From positions 54,363 through 118,362 of the forward strand of contig JAOUOP010000021.1 in assembly GCA_029880325.1 (NCBI GenBank): a stretch of DNA of 64,000 nucleotides, given 5' to 3'. Within the stretch, counting starts at the first letter, position 1. Each line of letters begins with the position of its first letter. The notes under the pieces were generated by a model. It had not been told where the DNA came from and made no database searches. It saw nothing but the letters and a program-made list of their open reading frames with translations. This document shows, in pieces, positions 47,580-56,561 of this stretch. A program made the translations under genes and the position numbers. The DNA comes from Myxococcales bacterium (GTDB lineage: Bacteria; Myxococcota_A; Polyangia; Polyangiales; JAFGIB01).

Positions 47580-50228
47580 ATGCCACCCGACGCCGTAAGC
47601 GAGCACCACTGGCAGAGTTTGTTCGAGGGCATCCCGGACACCATGATGGTGGTGGATGCCGATGGGCACATCCTAGAGATCAACCACGTGCTGGCGCCGC
47701 TGACGCGCGAGCAGGCGATCGGCAGCGACATTCGAGACTATGTGCCGCCCCAGAGCGTGCCGCGCGTCGAGGCGGCCTTGCGCGCGGCGTTCGAGGAACG
47801 GAAAGGCTCCGAATACGAGATCGAGTACACCGGCCCGGGCGAGACCAGCGGCTGGTTCCGCGTGCAAGTCGCGCCCGTGATCCACGACGATGAAGTTCAG
47901 CTGGCGACCTTCATCGCGCGCGATGTCACTTCGCAGCGCAGCCTCGAGATCCGCACCCGCAAATTCGCCGCCATCGTGGAGCGCACGCCGGAGGCCGTGG
48001 TCATGGCCGATAGCCGCGGTCTCATCGACGAGTGGAACGCGGCGGCAGCCGAGCTCTTCGGTTACAGGGCCGACGAGATCCTGGGTCAGCCCTTTTCGGT
48101 ACTCTTGCCGCCCGAGCGAAAGCACGAAGTCGGAAAAGTCCGAGAAGCGATCGCCACGGGGGGCTCACCACCGGAGGTCACCGAGCGGATGCGCAAGGAC
48201 GGCAGCCGCGTGCACGTGATGCTCAGCGTGGCGCCGGTGGTCAGCGACTCGGGGGCGCTCTTGGGCAGCGCCGCGTTGATCCGCGACGTCTCCAGCTTGC
48301 AGCAGGAAGCCCAGCAACTGCGCGAAGGCAACCGCGCGCTCGCGCTCGGAAGGGCCCAGGCCGAGCACACCCTTTCGACCCTGCTCGAGAGCTTGCCCGA
48401 CGGTGTCGTGGTCAGCCGCAACTCGGTGCTGCTCTACGTCAACGAGGCCTTCGCGTCGATCGTGGGCTATCCGTCCGTAGAGCTTTTGGGCATGCAGGCC
48501 GCCGATTTTATACGCCCCGAGCAACATCGCACCGTGATCGAGCGGCTTCGCGACGTGGAGCGACACGGCGCGCCGCCGATGCGTGACTACGAGTTGTTGA
48601 CCAAGAGCGGTTCATCGGTTCCGGTGGAGGCGATCTCGCGGACGGTGGTTTTTCAGGACGAGCCGGCCGTGCTCACGGTGGTGCGCGACGTGCGCGAGCG
48701 GCGCGAAGTGGAACAGGCGCGCCGGCGCAGCGAGGCGCTTTACGCGCGGCTGATGGGCGCGGTCACCGACGCCATCATTGCGGTTAACCTTGAGTTGCGA
48801 ATTCGCGCTTTCAACGAGGGGGCCGAGAGCATCTTCGGGCACCACCCGGCGAGCGTGCTCGGTGGCGATCTCTCCCGGATGATCCCGGGCTCGGCCGAGT
48901 TCTTCACATCGCTCGCGGAGCTGGCGACCGGCAAACGCGAGGCGATCTCGGCCATGCGCATCGAGGCCGAGCGCCTGGGCGGTGAGCGCTTTGCCGCCGA
49001 GGTCTCGGCCACGCGCGTCGACGCGGGCGACGACCCCAGCATCATCCTGATCCTGCGCGACGTCTCCGAGCGCGAGCGCATCGAGCGCCGGCTGCAAGAA
49101 GCGGAAAAGCTGGAAGCCGTCGGAAGGTTGGCCAGCGGCGTGGCCCACGAGATCAACAACGCCCTATTCGTGATCTCGGCCAACCTGGAGCAGGCAGTCG
49201 ATGTGCTGGACGATGACCACATTGCCAGCGAGCCGCTTTCGGGCGCCCTCGAGGGCACGGCACGCTCGGCCCGGGTGGTGCGGGCGCTACTGGACTACAG
49301 TCGCAGCGAAGTCAACATCGAACAGGGAGAGCACTGCGCCGCCCATGCGCTGCTACGGGGGTCGCTGGAAGCCTATCGGCGGCTGGCGGGTCAGGGTATC
49401 GAGATCTTCACGCGCCTCGAGGCCCGCGATGACGCCGTGCCGCTGCCGGACGCTCGCTTCGAGCAGATCGTCCACAACGTGGTGCTCAACGCCTGTGCGG
49501 CCCTCGGGGGTGGCGGCCGCTTGAGCCTGACCACTCGCAACCGCATCGAGGGCAACGGCGGCAGCGACGGCAGCCTGCACTTCGAACTCGAGATCGCCGA
49601 TGACGGTCCGGGCATGGACGAGGCGGTGCGCACGCGCGTTTTCGAACCTTTTTTCACCACAAAGGCCCCGGGTGAAGGGACCGGTCTAGGCATGGCGGTG
49701 GTCAGTTCCATCGTTTCGCGCTCCGGGGGACGGGCCGAGGTCCACAGCAAACCCGGCGCCGGGACCCGCTTCGTATTCAGCTGGCCCACGGCGCAGGCCA
49801 GTGCGAGCGCCGAAGCGGAGACTTCGACGCCCCCGGGCGCGGCCACCGACGCGGCGAGCGCCAGCGCCGAGCGCACACCGCCTGTGGTGCTCGTGGTCGA
49901 TGATGACGCAACGATTCGCCGCCTGGTGGTGCGTCTGGTGCGCAGCGGCGGCTTCGAGGTGGTCGAGGCGAGCGACGGTGAGAGCGCGATACAGGCGCTT
50001 GGCAGCGAGCGCCGCATCGACCTTTTGCTGACCGACCACATGATGCCCGGTCTCAAGGGCAGCGAGCTGGTGGAAAGAGCGCGGGCGCTGCGGCCGCAGC
50101 TGCCGGCGATCTTGCTCAGCGGCATGGGTCAGAAGCTGACGCAGCCGGAGCCGTGGCTGCGCATGCTGGCCAAGCCGGTGCGCCGTGAAAAGCTGCACGG
50201 CGCCATCGCCGAGCTGCTCATGCCCTGA
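47580..50228 (+). CDS. Soluble hybrid histidine kinase with four PAS domains and C-terminal receiver
   Basis: 882 aa from ATG 47580; the frame is open to 47448 but the extension has no known features. Four PAS-like domains (PDTMMVVDADGHILEINH; TPEAVVMADSRGLIDEWN; LPDGVVVSRNSVLLYVNEAF; VTDAIIAVNLELRIRAFNE), a HisKA with H in SGVAHEINNALFV, a HATPase (DDGPGMDEAVRTRVFEPFFT, GTGLGMAV) and a canonical receiver with Asp in LLLTDHMMPG and Lys in MLAKPVR. No TM segment is seen, so it should sense a cytoplasmic signal such as redox, light or ligand through its PAS domains. No adjacent response regulator. Confidence 0.93.
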   Translation: MPPDAVSEHHWQSLFEGIPDTMMVVDADGHILEINHVLAPLTREQAIGSDIRDYVPPQSVPRVEAALRAAFEERKGSEYEIEYTGPGETSGWFRVQVAPVIHDDEVQLATFIARDVTSQRSLEIRTRKFAAIVERTPEAVVMADSRGLIDEWNAAAAELFGYRADEILGQPFSVLLPPERKHEVGKVREAIATGGSPPEVTERMRKDGSRVHVMLSVAPVVSDSGALLGSAALIRDVSSLQQEAQQLREGNRALALGRAQAEHTLSTLLESLPDGVVVSRNSVLLYVNEAFASIVGYPSVELLGMQAADFIRPEQHRTVIERLRDVERHGAPPMRDYELLTKSGSSVPVEAISRTVVFQDEPAVLTVVRDVRERREVEQARRRSEALYARLMGAVTDAIIAVNLELRIRAFNEGAESIFGHHPASVLGGDLSRMIPGSAEFFTSLAELATGKREAISAMRIEAERLGGERFAAEVSATRVDAGDDPSIILILRDVSERERIERRLQEAEKLEAVGRLASGVAHEINNALFVISANLEQAVDVLDDDHIASEPLSGALEGTARSARVVRALLDYSRSEVNIEQGEHCAAHALLRGSLEAYRRLAGQGIEIFTRLEARDDAVPLPDARFEQIVHNVVLNACAALGGGGRLSLTTRNRIEGNGGSDGSLHFELEIADDGPGMDEAVRTRVFEPFFTTKAPGEGTGLGMAVVSSIVSRSGGRAEVHSKPGAGTRFVFSWPTAQASASAEAETSTPPGAATDAASASAERTPPVVLVVDDDATIRRLVVRLVRSGGFEVVEASDGESAIQALGSERRIDLLLTDHMMPGLKGSELVERARALRPQLPAILLSGMGQKLTQPEPWLRMLAKPVRREKLHGAIAELLMP

Positions 50229-50281
50229 GTGCGAGCGGCCCCCCGCTTGCCTTCGGCCACGCTGGCTTCAACAATGACCGC

Positions 50282-50815
50282 GTGAGCTGGCTGCGTACCG
50301 TCCGATTGCTGTGGCTGCTGACACTGCTGCCCAGCCTCGGCGCCACCTGTGGCGACGGCGGCGCGAACGGCGGTGGCGATGCCAAAAGCAGCGAGGGCGA
50401 TCCCACGCTGACCATGCTCGATCCCGATCCCAGCGGACCGGGCTTGGAGCCGCCCACCTCCGGTGAAGGCAGTGGCGGCACCGGCACCGGCACCGACACA
50501 AGTGGCGAAGGGCAGCCGGGGACCAGCGCCGGCTCGGGCGGAACCACCGGCGGCACCGGCGTCGCGGGCGCAGCGGGGTCGGGTGGGGCTGTGGTGGATG
50601 CGGGCGCCTCGGTTACCAGCTGTGGCGGGCTGAGCGCTTGCGACGTCAGCGCTGCCTGCCCTGCCGACCCAGCCGACCCTGGCAGCACCTGCATCGAGCT
50701 GCCCTCCTGCGGCGCGAGCTACTGCCTGCCGCCAGCCCAAGCCTGCGAACTGGAGTGCGGGCATCCGGAGTGCACTTTGCTCGAATCCTATCCAGTGCAG
50801 CTCGCCTGCCCGTAG
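50282..50815 (+). CDS. Exported low-complexity Gly/Thr protein with Cys-rich C-terminus
   Basis: 177 aa from GTG 50282. Signal peptide (RTVRLLWLLTLLPSLGA), then a Cys (GATC) that is not a perfect lipobox. Next is an 80-residue Gly/Ser/Thr-rich linker and a Cys-rich domain of about 60 residues (nine Cys, e.g. SCGGLSACDVSAACP and CIELPSCGASYCLPPAQACELECGHPEC). Probably a surface protein stabilised by disulfides. No family recognised. Starts 53 bp downstream of the histidine kinase. Confidence 0.65.
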   Translation: MSWLRTVRLLWLLTLLPSLGATCGDGGANGGGDAKSSEGDPTLTMLDPDPSGPGLEPPTSGEGSGGTGTGTDTSGEGQPGTSAGSGGTTGGTGVAGAAGSGGAVVDAGASVTSCGGLSACDVSAACPADPADPGSTCIELPSCGASYCLPPAQACELECGHPECTLLESYPVQLACP

Positions 50816-50847
50816 GCCGTGGCGATCGGGGTCATGGCGCAACGCAG

Positions 50848-51753
50848 CTACTTGCGCGAGCGGCGAGCGATCTCGGCGTCGACGGGGCTCTGGCTGAAGT
50901 CCTGGGCCTGGCGCCAGGTCTCACGCTCGTCTTCATCCATCAGGATCCCCTGGAGTACGGCATTTTGCTTGGGGCCCCGGGCCATGGCGTCCTTGCGCAG
51001 GATCGGAAGCGCCGCGAGCGTGCGCTGGGACTCGAAGACCACGCAGGTGGCGGCACCTCGCGAGAGCACCGACACCCGCGTTTGCTCGTTCTGCCAGAAG
51101 GCCGTCGGCAGCGGGGTTGAGCCTTCGGCGCGGGCTAGATCGTCGACGCTGGCCGGCCCGAATGCGCCCTGCATCGCCTCGGCCACACTCTGGAAGTCGG
51201 CGCCAGCATGGGCCGCAGGGTTGAGTTCGCGGTACCACTTCCACAGGCGGTTATTGATGAAGAAGTAGTAATCGCGCGAGCCCTCGGCCTGCACCACCAG
51301 CATCGCCTCGTGGCTCTTGTGGCGGAATTCACCGGCGATGGGTGAGACGTCCCAGCCGGTCTTGGCGCCGTCGAAGATCACGAAGCCGCGCTTGATGGCG
51401 TCATATTTCTGCCTGGCAGCCTGGTACAGGGCGTCCTGGCGTACGACGTCGAGTTCCCGCTTGATGCGCTCGTCGTACTCGGCCCGAAGGCGCGCCTTGA
51501 AGATCGACAGCAGCTCTTTCTTGCTCATACCCCAACGCAGCTCGCCCAAGGCTGTCCGCACCGCCGCGTCGATGTCGACGTCGGGGGCGGTCGCGGCGGG
51601 CTCACCGGCCTGGCCCGGGGTCGAGTCCGGGTCGCCGCCGGCCTCCAGCTCTTCGAGCGAGAAGTCCATACTCTCCTCGGCGAGGACCGGTGCGGCCGGC
51701 ATCAAGGTGGAAATAGCGAAAATAGCGAAAAACCAACCCGGTAGCCTCGGCAT
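50848..51753 (-). CDS. Exported protein of unknown function
   Basis: 301 aa with a cleavable signal peptide (WFFAIFAISTLMPAAPVLAEE). The N-terminus is an acidic, Pro/Asp-rich linker; the rest contains LGELRWGMSKKELLSIFK and a mixed fold with DYYFFINNRLWKWYREL, resembling none of the families I know. It has a strong SD (AGGAGG at 51758-51763, reverse) and a good sigma70-type promoter at 51791-51819. Convergent with the 50282 gene, whose stop lies about 30 bp away. Confidence 0.75.
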   Translation of the reverse strand: MPRLPGWFFAIFAISTLMPAAPVLAEESMDFSLEELEAGGDPDSTPGQAGEPAATAPDVDIDAAVRTALGELRWGMSKKELLSIFKARLRAEYDERIKRELDVVRQDALYQAARQKYDAIKRGFVIFDGAKTGWDVSPIAGEFRHKSHEAMLVVQAEGSRDYYFFINNRLWKWYRELNPAAHAGADFQSVAEAMQGAFGPASVDDLARAEGSTPLPTAFWQNEQTRVSVLSRGAATCVVFESQRTLAALPILRKDAMARGPKQNAVLQGILMDEDERETWRQAQDFSQSPVDAEIARRSRK

Positions 51754-51790
51754 TTTTCCTCCTAAGATGGAAAATTATGCTGATGAAATA

Positions 51791-51819
51791 AGTATATTTG
51801 GGGGGTGACCGTGTGTCCA
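51791..51819 (-). promoter_or_regulatory. Sigma70-type promoter for the exported protein gene
   Basis: Read on the minus strand: -35 TGGACA (51814-51819), 17-bp spacer, -10 TATACT (51791-51796), each one base off consensus. The spacer holds a C-run. The start codon is 38 bp downstream of the -10 with an AGGAGG site in between. It lies in the only clearly AT-rich patch of the region (about 51750-51800). Confidence 0.6.
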
Positions 51820-51970
51820 GGAAATCGTGACACTGGCGCGCGCTGGCGCAGGCGATCGCCGGCACAACCCTCCCGGGCCTCCTCCATTCGGCCGTCAGCC
51901 CGCGAACTTGACCGATTTTTTTAGGTTTTCGGGCTTTCCGTCGCGGCCCATCCGTGCTTCAAATTCGCCC

Positions 51971-53248
51971 GTGAGCAAAGCCAAAGTCGCCCTCATCCGC
52001 ACGCGTGCCGACAGCGTATTGTCCGACTACCACCGCCTGATGAACCTGGCGGGCTACCAGGACGTGGTCTCGAAGGACGCCGACACGGCGTTGAAGATCA
52101 ACATCTCCTGGCACTTCTTCTTTCCGGGCTCGTCCACCACGCCCTGGCAGCTGGAGGGCGTGATTCGGGCGATGAAGCAGGACGGCTACGACAGCGATCT
52201 GATCCACGGCTGCCACAACCGCACGGTGGTGATCGACGCGCACCTGGGCGAGCGCGAGAACAAGCAAATCGACGTGATTGGCGCCCACGGGCTGCGCAAC
52301 GTCCACCTCTACGAGGGCGAGGAGTGGGTCAACGTGCGCGACGCGGTGGGCGACCTCACCAAGGACTTCCTGTGCTTGAACGAGGTCTTCCCGAAGGGCT
52401 TCTCGATTCCCAAGCGCTTCATCGGCGAAAACATCATCCATCTGCCGACGGTCAAGACCCACATCTTCACCACCACCACAGGCGCCATGAAGAACGCCTT
52501 CGGTGGGCTGCTCAACGAGCATCGCCACTGGACCCATCCGGTGATCCACGAAACCCTGGTGGACCTGTTGATGATCCAGAAGAAGATCCACAAGGGGGTC
52601 TTCGCCGTCATGGACGGAACCTTCGCGGGCGACGGACCGGGGCCGCGCTGCATGATCCCGCACGTCAAAAACGTGCTGCTGGCCTCCGACGATCAGGTCG
52701 CCATTGACGCGGTGGCCGGCAAACTGATGGGCTTTGATCCGCTGGAAGATCTGAAGTTCGTGCGTCTGGCCCACGAGTTGGGCCTGGGCTGCGGTGACAT
52801 TCGCGACATCGAGATCGTGGGTGATCCCCAGCTCATGGACGAAAAGTGGAACTTCGATGGTCCCTTCAAAAAGATGACTTTTGCCAGCCGCAACCAGCAC
52901 CGCATCTACTGGGGCCCGCTGAAGAAGCCGCTGGAGTGGTCGCTCAAAACCTGGCTCGCGCCCTGGGCCTACATCGCCTCGGTCGTCTACCACGACGCCT
53001 TCTGGTACCCGATGTACGCCAAGGACAACATGCGGCAGGTGCTCGACAGCGAATGGGGACGGCTATTCGCCAACTGGGGTGAAGTCAGCCCGGATGCCCA
53101 CGGCAAGGGCTACCCCGACGTGGGCGTGGCCAGCCCCGACCTCACGCGCAAGGTCACCACACAGCTGACCGAAGCCATGCGGCTGGCGGGCATGGCGCTG
53201 GTCGAATCGCCCGAGTGGCTGGCTCGCAAGCGCCGCAACGCCGCCTGA
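51971..53248 (+). CDS. DUF362-domain protein
   Basis: 425 aa from GTG 51971 (VSKAKVALIRT); the open frame runs back to 51827 but that extension is Pro/Arg-rich. Typical DUF362 features: VALIRT near the N-terminus, LKINISWHFFFPGSSTTPWQ, IIHLPTVKTHIFTTTTGAMKNAFGGL and GDGPGPR. No Fe-S ferredoxin domain follows, unlike many relatives. Function unknown; some members act in anaerobic metabolism or sulfur chemistry. No redox partner is seen nearby. A long imperfect inverted repeat (53274-53381) begins 26 bp after the stop. Confidence 0.8.
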   Translation: MSKAKVALIRTRADSVLSDYHRLMNLAGYQDVVSKDADTALKINISWHFFFPGSSTTPWQLEGVIRAMKQDGYDSDLIHGCHNRTVVIDAHLGERENKQIDVIGAHGLRNVHLYEGEEWVNVRDAVGDLTKDFLCLNEVFPKGFSIPKRFIGENIIHLPTVKTHIFTTTTGAMKNAFGGLLNEHRHWTHPVIHETLVDLLMIQKKIHKGVFAVMDGTFAGDGPGPRCMIPHVKNVLLASDDQVAIDAVAGKLMGFDPLEDLKFVRLAHELGLGCGDIRDIEIVGDPQLMDEKWNFDGPFKKMTFASRNQHRIYWGPLKKPLEWSLKTWLAPWAYIASVVYHDAFWYPMYAKDNMRQVLDSEWGRLFANWGEVSPDAHGKGYPDVGVASPDLTRKVTTQLTEAMRLAGMALVESPEWLARKRRNAA

Positions 53249-53273
53249 GATGCGGGTCCCGAGCCCCACCACC

Positions 53274-53381
53274 GGTCGCCCCGCCACCCCGAGGCGACCG
53301 CCATCGGCCTGAAAAAGTCCCCAGAAAACGTCCCTGGCGGCTCCGGCGGCGGTGGCCTCGGGGGTGGGTGGCGGGGCGACC
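53274..53381. repeat. Imperfect inverted repeat 3' of the DUF362 gene
   Basis: The arms 53274-53295 and 53355-53381 are complementary for GGTCGCCCCGCCACCC and CGAGGC, with a 5-nt insertion in one arm. Inside are further self-complementary parts (GACCGCC with GGCGGTGG). It could be a 108-bp long hairpin, acting as a terminator or a mobile repeat. No copy elsewhere in the window. Confidence 0.55.
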
Positions 53382-53501
53382 GCGTCGACACCCACGAGAC
53401 GCGCGGTCCGCCGCGGGCGGCCGCAAAACGCACCTGCCAGCTTTTCCCAGTCGCCGCTGCCCGTTGCCGAGGTCCGCGAAGGCCACTACCTTCGGCGGCC
53501 C

Positions 53502-54383
53502 ATGACTGCGCAAGCGAAGGCTCGAGCGGGAAGCGGCGGTGGATGCTGCCGCGCGCTGCTGCCGTGGGCCTTGGTGGCGCTCTCGCTGCTGCTGTGCCGC
53601 CCAGCCCAGGCCAGCCAGCCCCAGGACTGGATCGTGGGCGCACCCCGGGAGGGCTCCTTCCTGAACCTGGACCTGATCTTCGGCGGCGCCCAGATGGGCG
53701 TCGAGCATCGCCTGCCGGTCTACGGCGGCAGCAATATGCTGACCCTGCGCGGTTCGGCCCTGGCGGCGCTGCCCTTCGGTTCGAGCCAGGTCGATCTCGA
53801 CTTCCGAGTTCTGAACCTGACCCTGGGCATGAGCCTTGGCGCCCAGGACACCTGGCGCAATCAGCGCTTCGCCCCCGGCGAGCCGACCCACCGCAAGGAG
53901 CGGCGCCAGCGTGAGGCCGCCGGCGAGTTCGATTCCGACGTTTTCGCCTTCTGGGAGGGGCGCGCATCGTTGGCTTTCCCCTTCAACGATTATGTCGTCC
54001 TCAATCACCTCACCACCTGGCGCAAGTCCGGGGCCGCACCCGGTAGCTTCGACAACCTGAGCAACGTGGTGCATGACGGCGATCGCGTCAGCACCGATTT
54101 CCAGCTCTTCTTCAAGCACCGCGACTTCGGCGCCCTGGCCCCGACCTTTCAGTTGCTGCACTACCCGGACCAGGGCAACTGGAAGACCCAGCTGAACTAC
54201 GGCTTTCTCTTCGTCACCCGCGCCGGCCTGACCCAGCGCGACGACGTGCTGCTGTGGCAGATGTACTTCCACACGGGACCGGTCTTCGGCGGCGGCGTCG
54301 ACAATCGCGACGAGTACGGCGCCGCCTTCCTGCGCGGCCCGCTGACCCTGCTGCTGGCCTACCGCTCGGTCATCGAGCTGTGA
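53502..54383 (+). CDS. Predicted outer-membrane or exported protein, unknown function
   Basis: 293 aa from ATG 53502; the frame is open to 53352 but the upstream part is Arg/Gly-rich. Signal peptide (ALLPWALVALSLLLCRPAQASQ). The rest alternates hydrophobic and polar residues in beta-strand-like blocks with aromatic ends (MLTLRGSALAAL, VDLDFRVLNLTLGMSL, YGFLFVTRAGL, LLLAYRSVIEL), as in small outer-membrane barrels. Its last 25 bp overlap the 3' end of the convergent rnc gene. Confidence 0.65.
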   Translation: MTAQAKARAGSGGGCCRALLPWALVALSLLLCRPAQASQPQDWIVGAPREGSFLNLDLIFGGAQMGVEHRLPVYGGSNMLTLRGSALAALPFGSSQVDLDFRVLNLTLGMSLGAQDTWRNQRFAPGEPTHRKERRQREAAGEFDSDVFAFWEGRASLAFPFNDYVVLNHLTTWRKSGAAPGSFDNLSNVVHDGDRVSTDFQLFFKHRDFGALAPTFQLLHYPDQGNWKTQLNYGFLFVTRAGLTQRDDVLLWQMYFHTGPVFGGGVDNRDEYGAAFLRGPLTLLLAYRSVIEL

Positions 54384-55171
54384 GCCTCGCTGGCCTCGTC
54401 TCCCGCTCCGTCTCCCGCTCCGTCTCCCGCTCCGTCTCCCGCGCCGTTGTCCGCACCCCTTTCGCCCATCGCATCCGCTGCGTCGAGCTTGCCGAGGGCG
54501 ATCTCGGCGGCGCTTTGCTCGGCTTCGAGCTTCGAGCGGCCTCGCGCCGCGCCCCAGGCCGCGTCGCCGAACATCACCGCCACCTCGAATACACGCGCAT
54601 GATCGGGCCCGCTCACATCGACCAAGCGATAGCGCGGCGTGGTCTCGCCCTGCTGCTGCAGCCGTTCCTGTAGTCGCGTTTTGTAGTCGCGGGCGCCGGG
54701 CGCGTTGCTCTGCAGGCGCTGGGTGAAGTGCCGCCGGCATACATGCACCACCGCATCGCCCCCGGCGTCGATGTAGACCGCGGCGATGCAGGCCTCGAAG
54801 GCGCTGGCCAGCAGCCGCGGCTTGCCGCGCCCGCCCGAGCGTTCTTCACCACGCCCCAGCCTGAGCCCCTGGCCCAGCCCCACTGCCTCGGCGACTTCCG
54901 CCAGGCCGTCCTCGCACACCAGATCGGCCCGCCGCCGGGTCATCTCACCGGCGCTGGCCTCGGGGAAGATCTCCCAGATCAGATCCGAGACAACCCACTG
55001 CAGCACCGCGTCACCCATGAACTCCAGGCGGTCGTTGTCGCAGCGCGCGACCTCGGGTCGCTCGTTGGCAAAGGACGAGTGGGTCAGCGCGTCCTTGAGC
55101 AGCTGCCGGTCGTCGAAGCGATGCCCCAGGGCCCGCTCCAGTGCGTCTAGGATGATCTCATCGTCGTGCAC
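54359..55171 (-). CDS. rnc: Ribonuclease III
   Basis: 270 aa from GTG 55171 (VHDDEIILDAL); the frame continues upstream to 55261 without family similarity. The RNase III signature DRLEFMGDAVLQ (about 48-58), the second catalytic part (ASAFEACIAAVYIDAGGD) and a C-terminal dsRNA-binding domain (DYKTRLQERLQQQGETTPRY ... GRSKLEAEQSAAEIAL) are intact. The C-terminus ends in four Gly-Ala-Gly-Asp units, DNA 54398-54445 (4 x 12 bp). Cleaves double-stranded RNA in rRNA and mRNA maturation. Overlaps the convergent 53502 gene by 25 bp. Confidence 0.93.
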   Translation of the reverse strand: MHDDEIILDALERALGHRFDDRQLLKDALTHSSFANERPEVARCDNDRLEFMGDAVLQWVVSDLIWEIFPEASAGEMTRRRADLVCEDGLAEVAEAVGLGQGLRLGRGEERSGGRGKPRLLASAFEACIAAVYIDAGGDAVVHVCRRHFTQRLQSNAPGARDYKTRLQERLQQQGETTPRYRLVDVSGPDHARVFEVAVMFGDAAWGAARGRSKLEAEQSAAEIALGKLDAADAMGERGADNGAGDGAGDGAGDGAGDEASEAHSSMTER

Positions 55172-55261
55172 GGCGCCCAGTGTAGCATCCCAGGCCAGCC
55201 CAGCCGTGGTGGTTGACAGCGGAGGCCGCCGCGATTGACGCTGCGGTCGGTTCCAATGCAC

Positions 55262-55344
55262 GCGAAGGTGGCGGAATTGGCAGACGCGCCAGATTTAGGT
55301 TCTGGTGCCCGATGGGTGTGCGGGTTCGAGTCCCGCCCTTCGCA
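55262..55344 (+). tRNA. tRNA-Leu (anticodon UAG)
   Basis: 83-nt cloverleaf: acceptor GCGAAGG pairs with CCTTCGC (55337-55343), discriminator A at 55344, the following bases CCG (no encoded CCA). Anticodon stem CCAGA/TCTGG around the loop TTTAGGT gives TAG, i.e. Leu. The T arm is GCGGGTTCGAGTCCCGC. A variable arm of class II type (long) lies between. Confidence 0.95.
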
Positions 55345-55378
55345 CCGCACTGCAACAGCCATGGTATGGTCGGCCGCG

Positions 55379-56530
55379 ATGGCGCGCCATGTCCGCAGTT
55401 TCACGACCGCTCTGCTGATGGCACTGCTGCTGCTCTCCACAGCACTCCAGGCCGCCCCGGCGCAGGCCCAGGAGCCGAGCGAGGCCGACAAGGCGCGCGC
55501 CAAGGAGCACTTCCAGGCCGGCGTGGCCGCCTACGGGCAAGAGCGCTACGAGGTCGCGCTGGCGAGCTTTCAGGAGGCCTTCCGCATCGCACCCCACCCG
55601 CTGGTGCGCGTCAACATGGCCAATTGCTACGACAAGCTCGGCAAGCCGCTGCTGGCGATCTTCCACTTCGAGCGCTTCATGCAGAGCAAGGCCGGAAGTC
55701 CCGAGCAGCGCAAGGAAGTGCGCAGCGCGCTCTCACGCCTCTCGAAGAAAGTGGGCGACCTGAGCTTGCAGGTCAGCCCCGACGGCGCCGTGGTCACCAT
55801 CGACGGCGGTGAGCAGCGCAAGGCGCCGATCCTGGAGCCGCTGCGCTTGGAGGCCGGCGAGCACCGGGTGGATGTGCGTCTCGAGGGCTACCAGCCGGTC
55901 TCCAAGATGGTGCGCCTGCACGGCGGCGAGCAGACCGAGCTGGCGATCACGCTGGAGCGGGCCACCCAGCCGGTGGCCGCGGTGGCCACTGCGCCGGCCA
56001 CGCCGGCTGCGCCCGCCGACCCAGGCGCACAAAGCCCTGCGCCCAGCGGGGCCCCGGCCGCCGAAACGCCGTCCGAGGCGGCACCCCTGGGGACCGAGCC
56101 CGAGCCCGTCGCGAGTGTCGAAGCCGAGCCCTTCGCGGGGCCCGCAGAGCCACCCGGCAGCCGCCCGGTCCCCTCCAGCGTCTGGATCCTGGGCGGCATC
56201 GGTGCGGGGTTGCTCGCAGCCGGCACCATCACGGGCCTGCTCGCGCTCAGCGCCGAGTCCGACTTCAAGGACAAGCAGGCCGACCTCAGCACTGCCAATA
56301 CGCCGATCGAGCGCGTGGTCAGCTACAACGACGCCAGCGACGCCGCCGACCGTGCCGACGCCCTGGCGCTTACCACCGACCTGCTTCTTCTGGGCGCGGT
56401 CGCCTCCGGTGCGGCCGCCCTGGTGCTTTACTTCAAGCGCCCTCGGCAATACGAGGACACGGTGCAGCTTCAGCTCACGCCGGAACTCTCGCCCCAGCGC
56501 GCGGGCCTGCGTTTGCAGGGCGCCTTTTGA
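55379..56530 (+). CDS. Exported TPR/PEGA protein with paired hydrophobic C-terminus
   Basis: 383 aa from ATG 55379 (MARHVRSF); ATG 55361 is possible but would weaken the signal peptide (TTALLMALLLLSTALQAAPAQAQ). TPR-like helices (residues about 35-115: FQAGVAAYGQERYEVALASFQEAFRI), a PEGA-like strand unit (SLQVSPDGAVVTIDGG ... DVRLEGYQPVSKMV), a Pro/Ala/Glu linker (about 100 residues) and a C-terminal pair of hydrophobic helices (WILGGIGAGLLAAGTITGLLAL). The same architecture is found at 9976-10953, so the two are likely paralogues. Follows the tRNA by about 35 bp. Confidence 0.78.
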   Translation: MARHVRSFTTALLMALLLLSTALQAAPAQAQEPSEADKARAKEHFQAGVAAYGQERYEVALASFQEAFRIAPHPLVRVNMANCYDKLGKPLLAIFHFERFMQSKAGSPEQRKEVRSALSRLSKKVGDLSLQVSPDGAVVTIDGGEQRKAPILEPLRLEAGEHRVDVRLEGYQPVSKMVRLHGGEQTELAITLERATQPVAAVATAPATPAAPADPGAQSPAPSGAPAAETPSEAAPLGTEPEPVASVEAEPFAGPAEPPGSRPVPSSVWILGGIGAGLLAAGTITGLLALSAESDFKDKQADLSTANTPIERVVSYNDASDAADRADALALTTDLLLLGAVASGAAALVLYFKRPRQYEDTVQLQLTPELSPQRAGLRLQGAF

Positions 56531-56561
56531 GCGCCCCGCGCCGTCGTCACGACTGGCCCCG

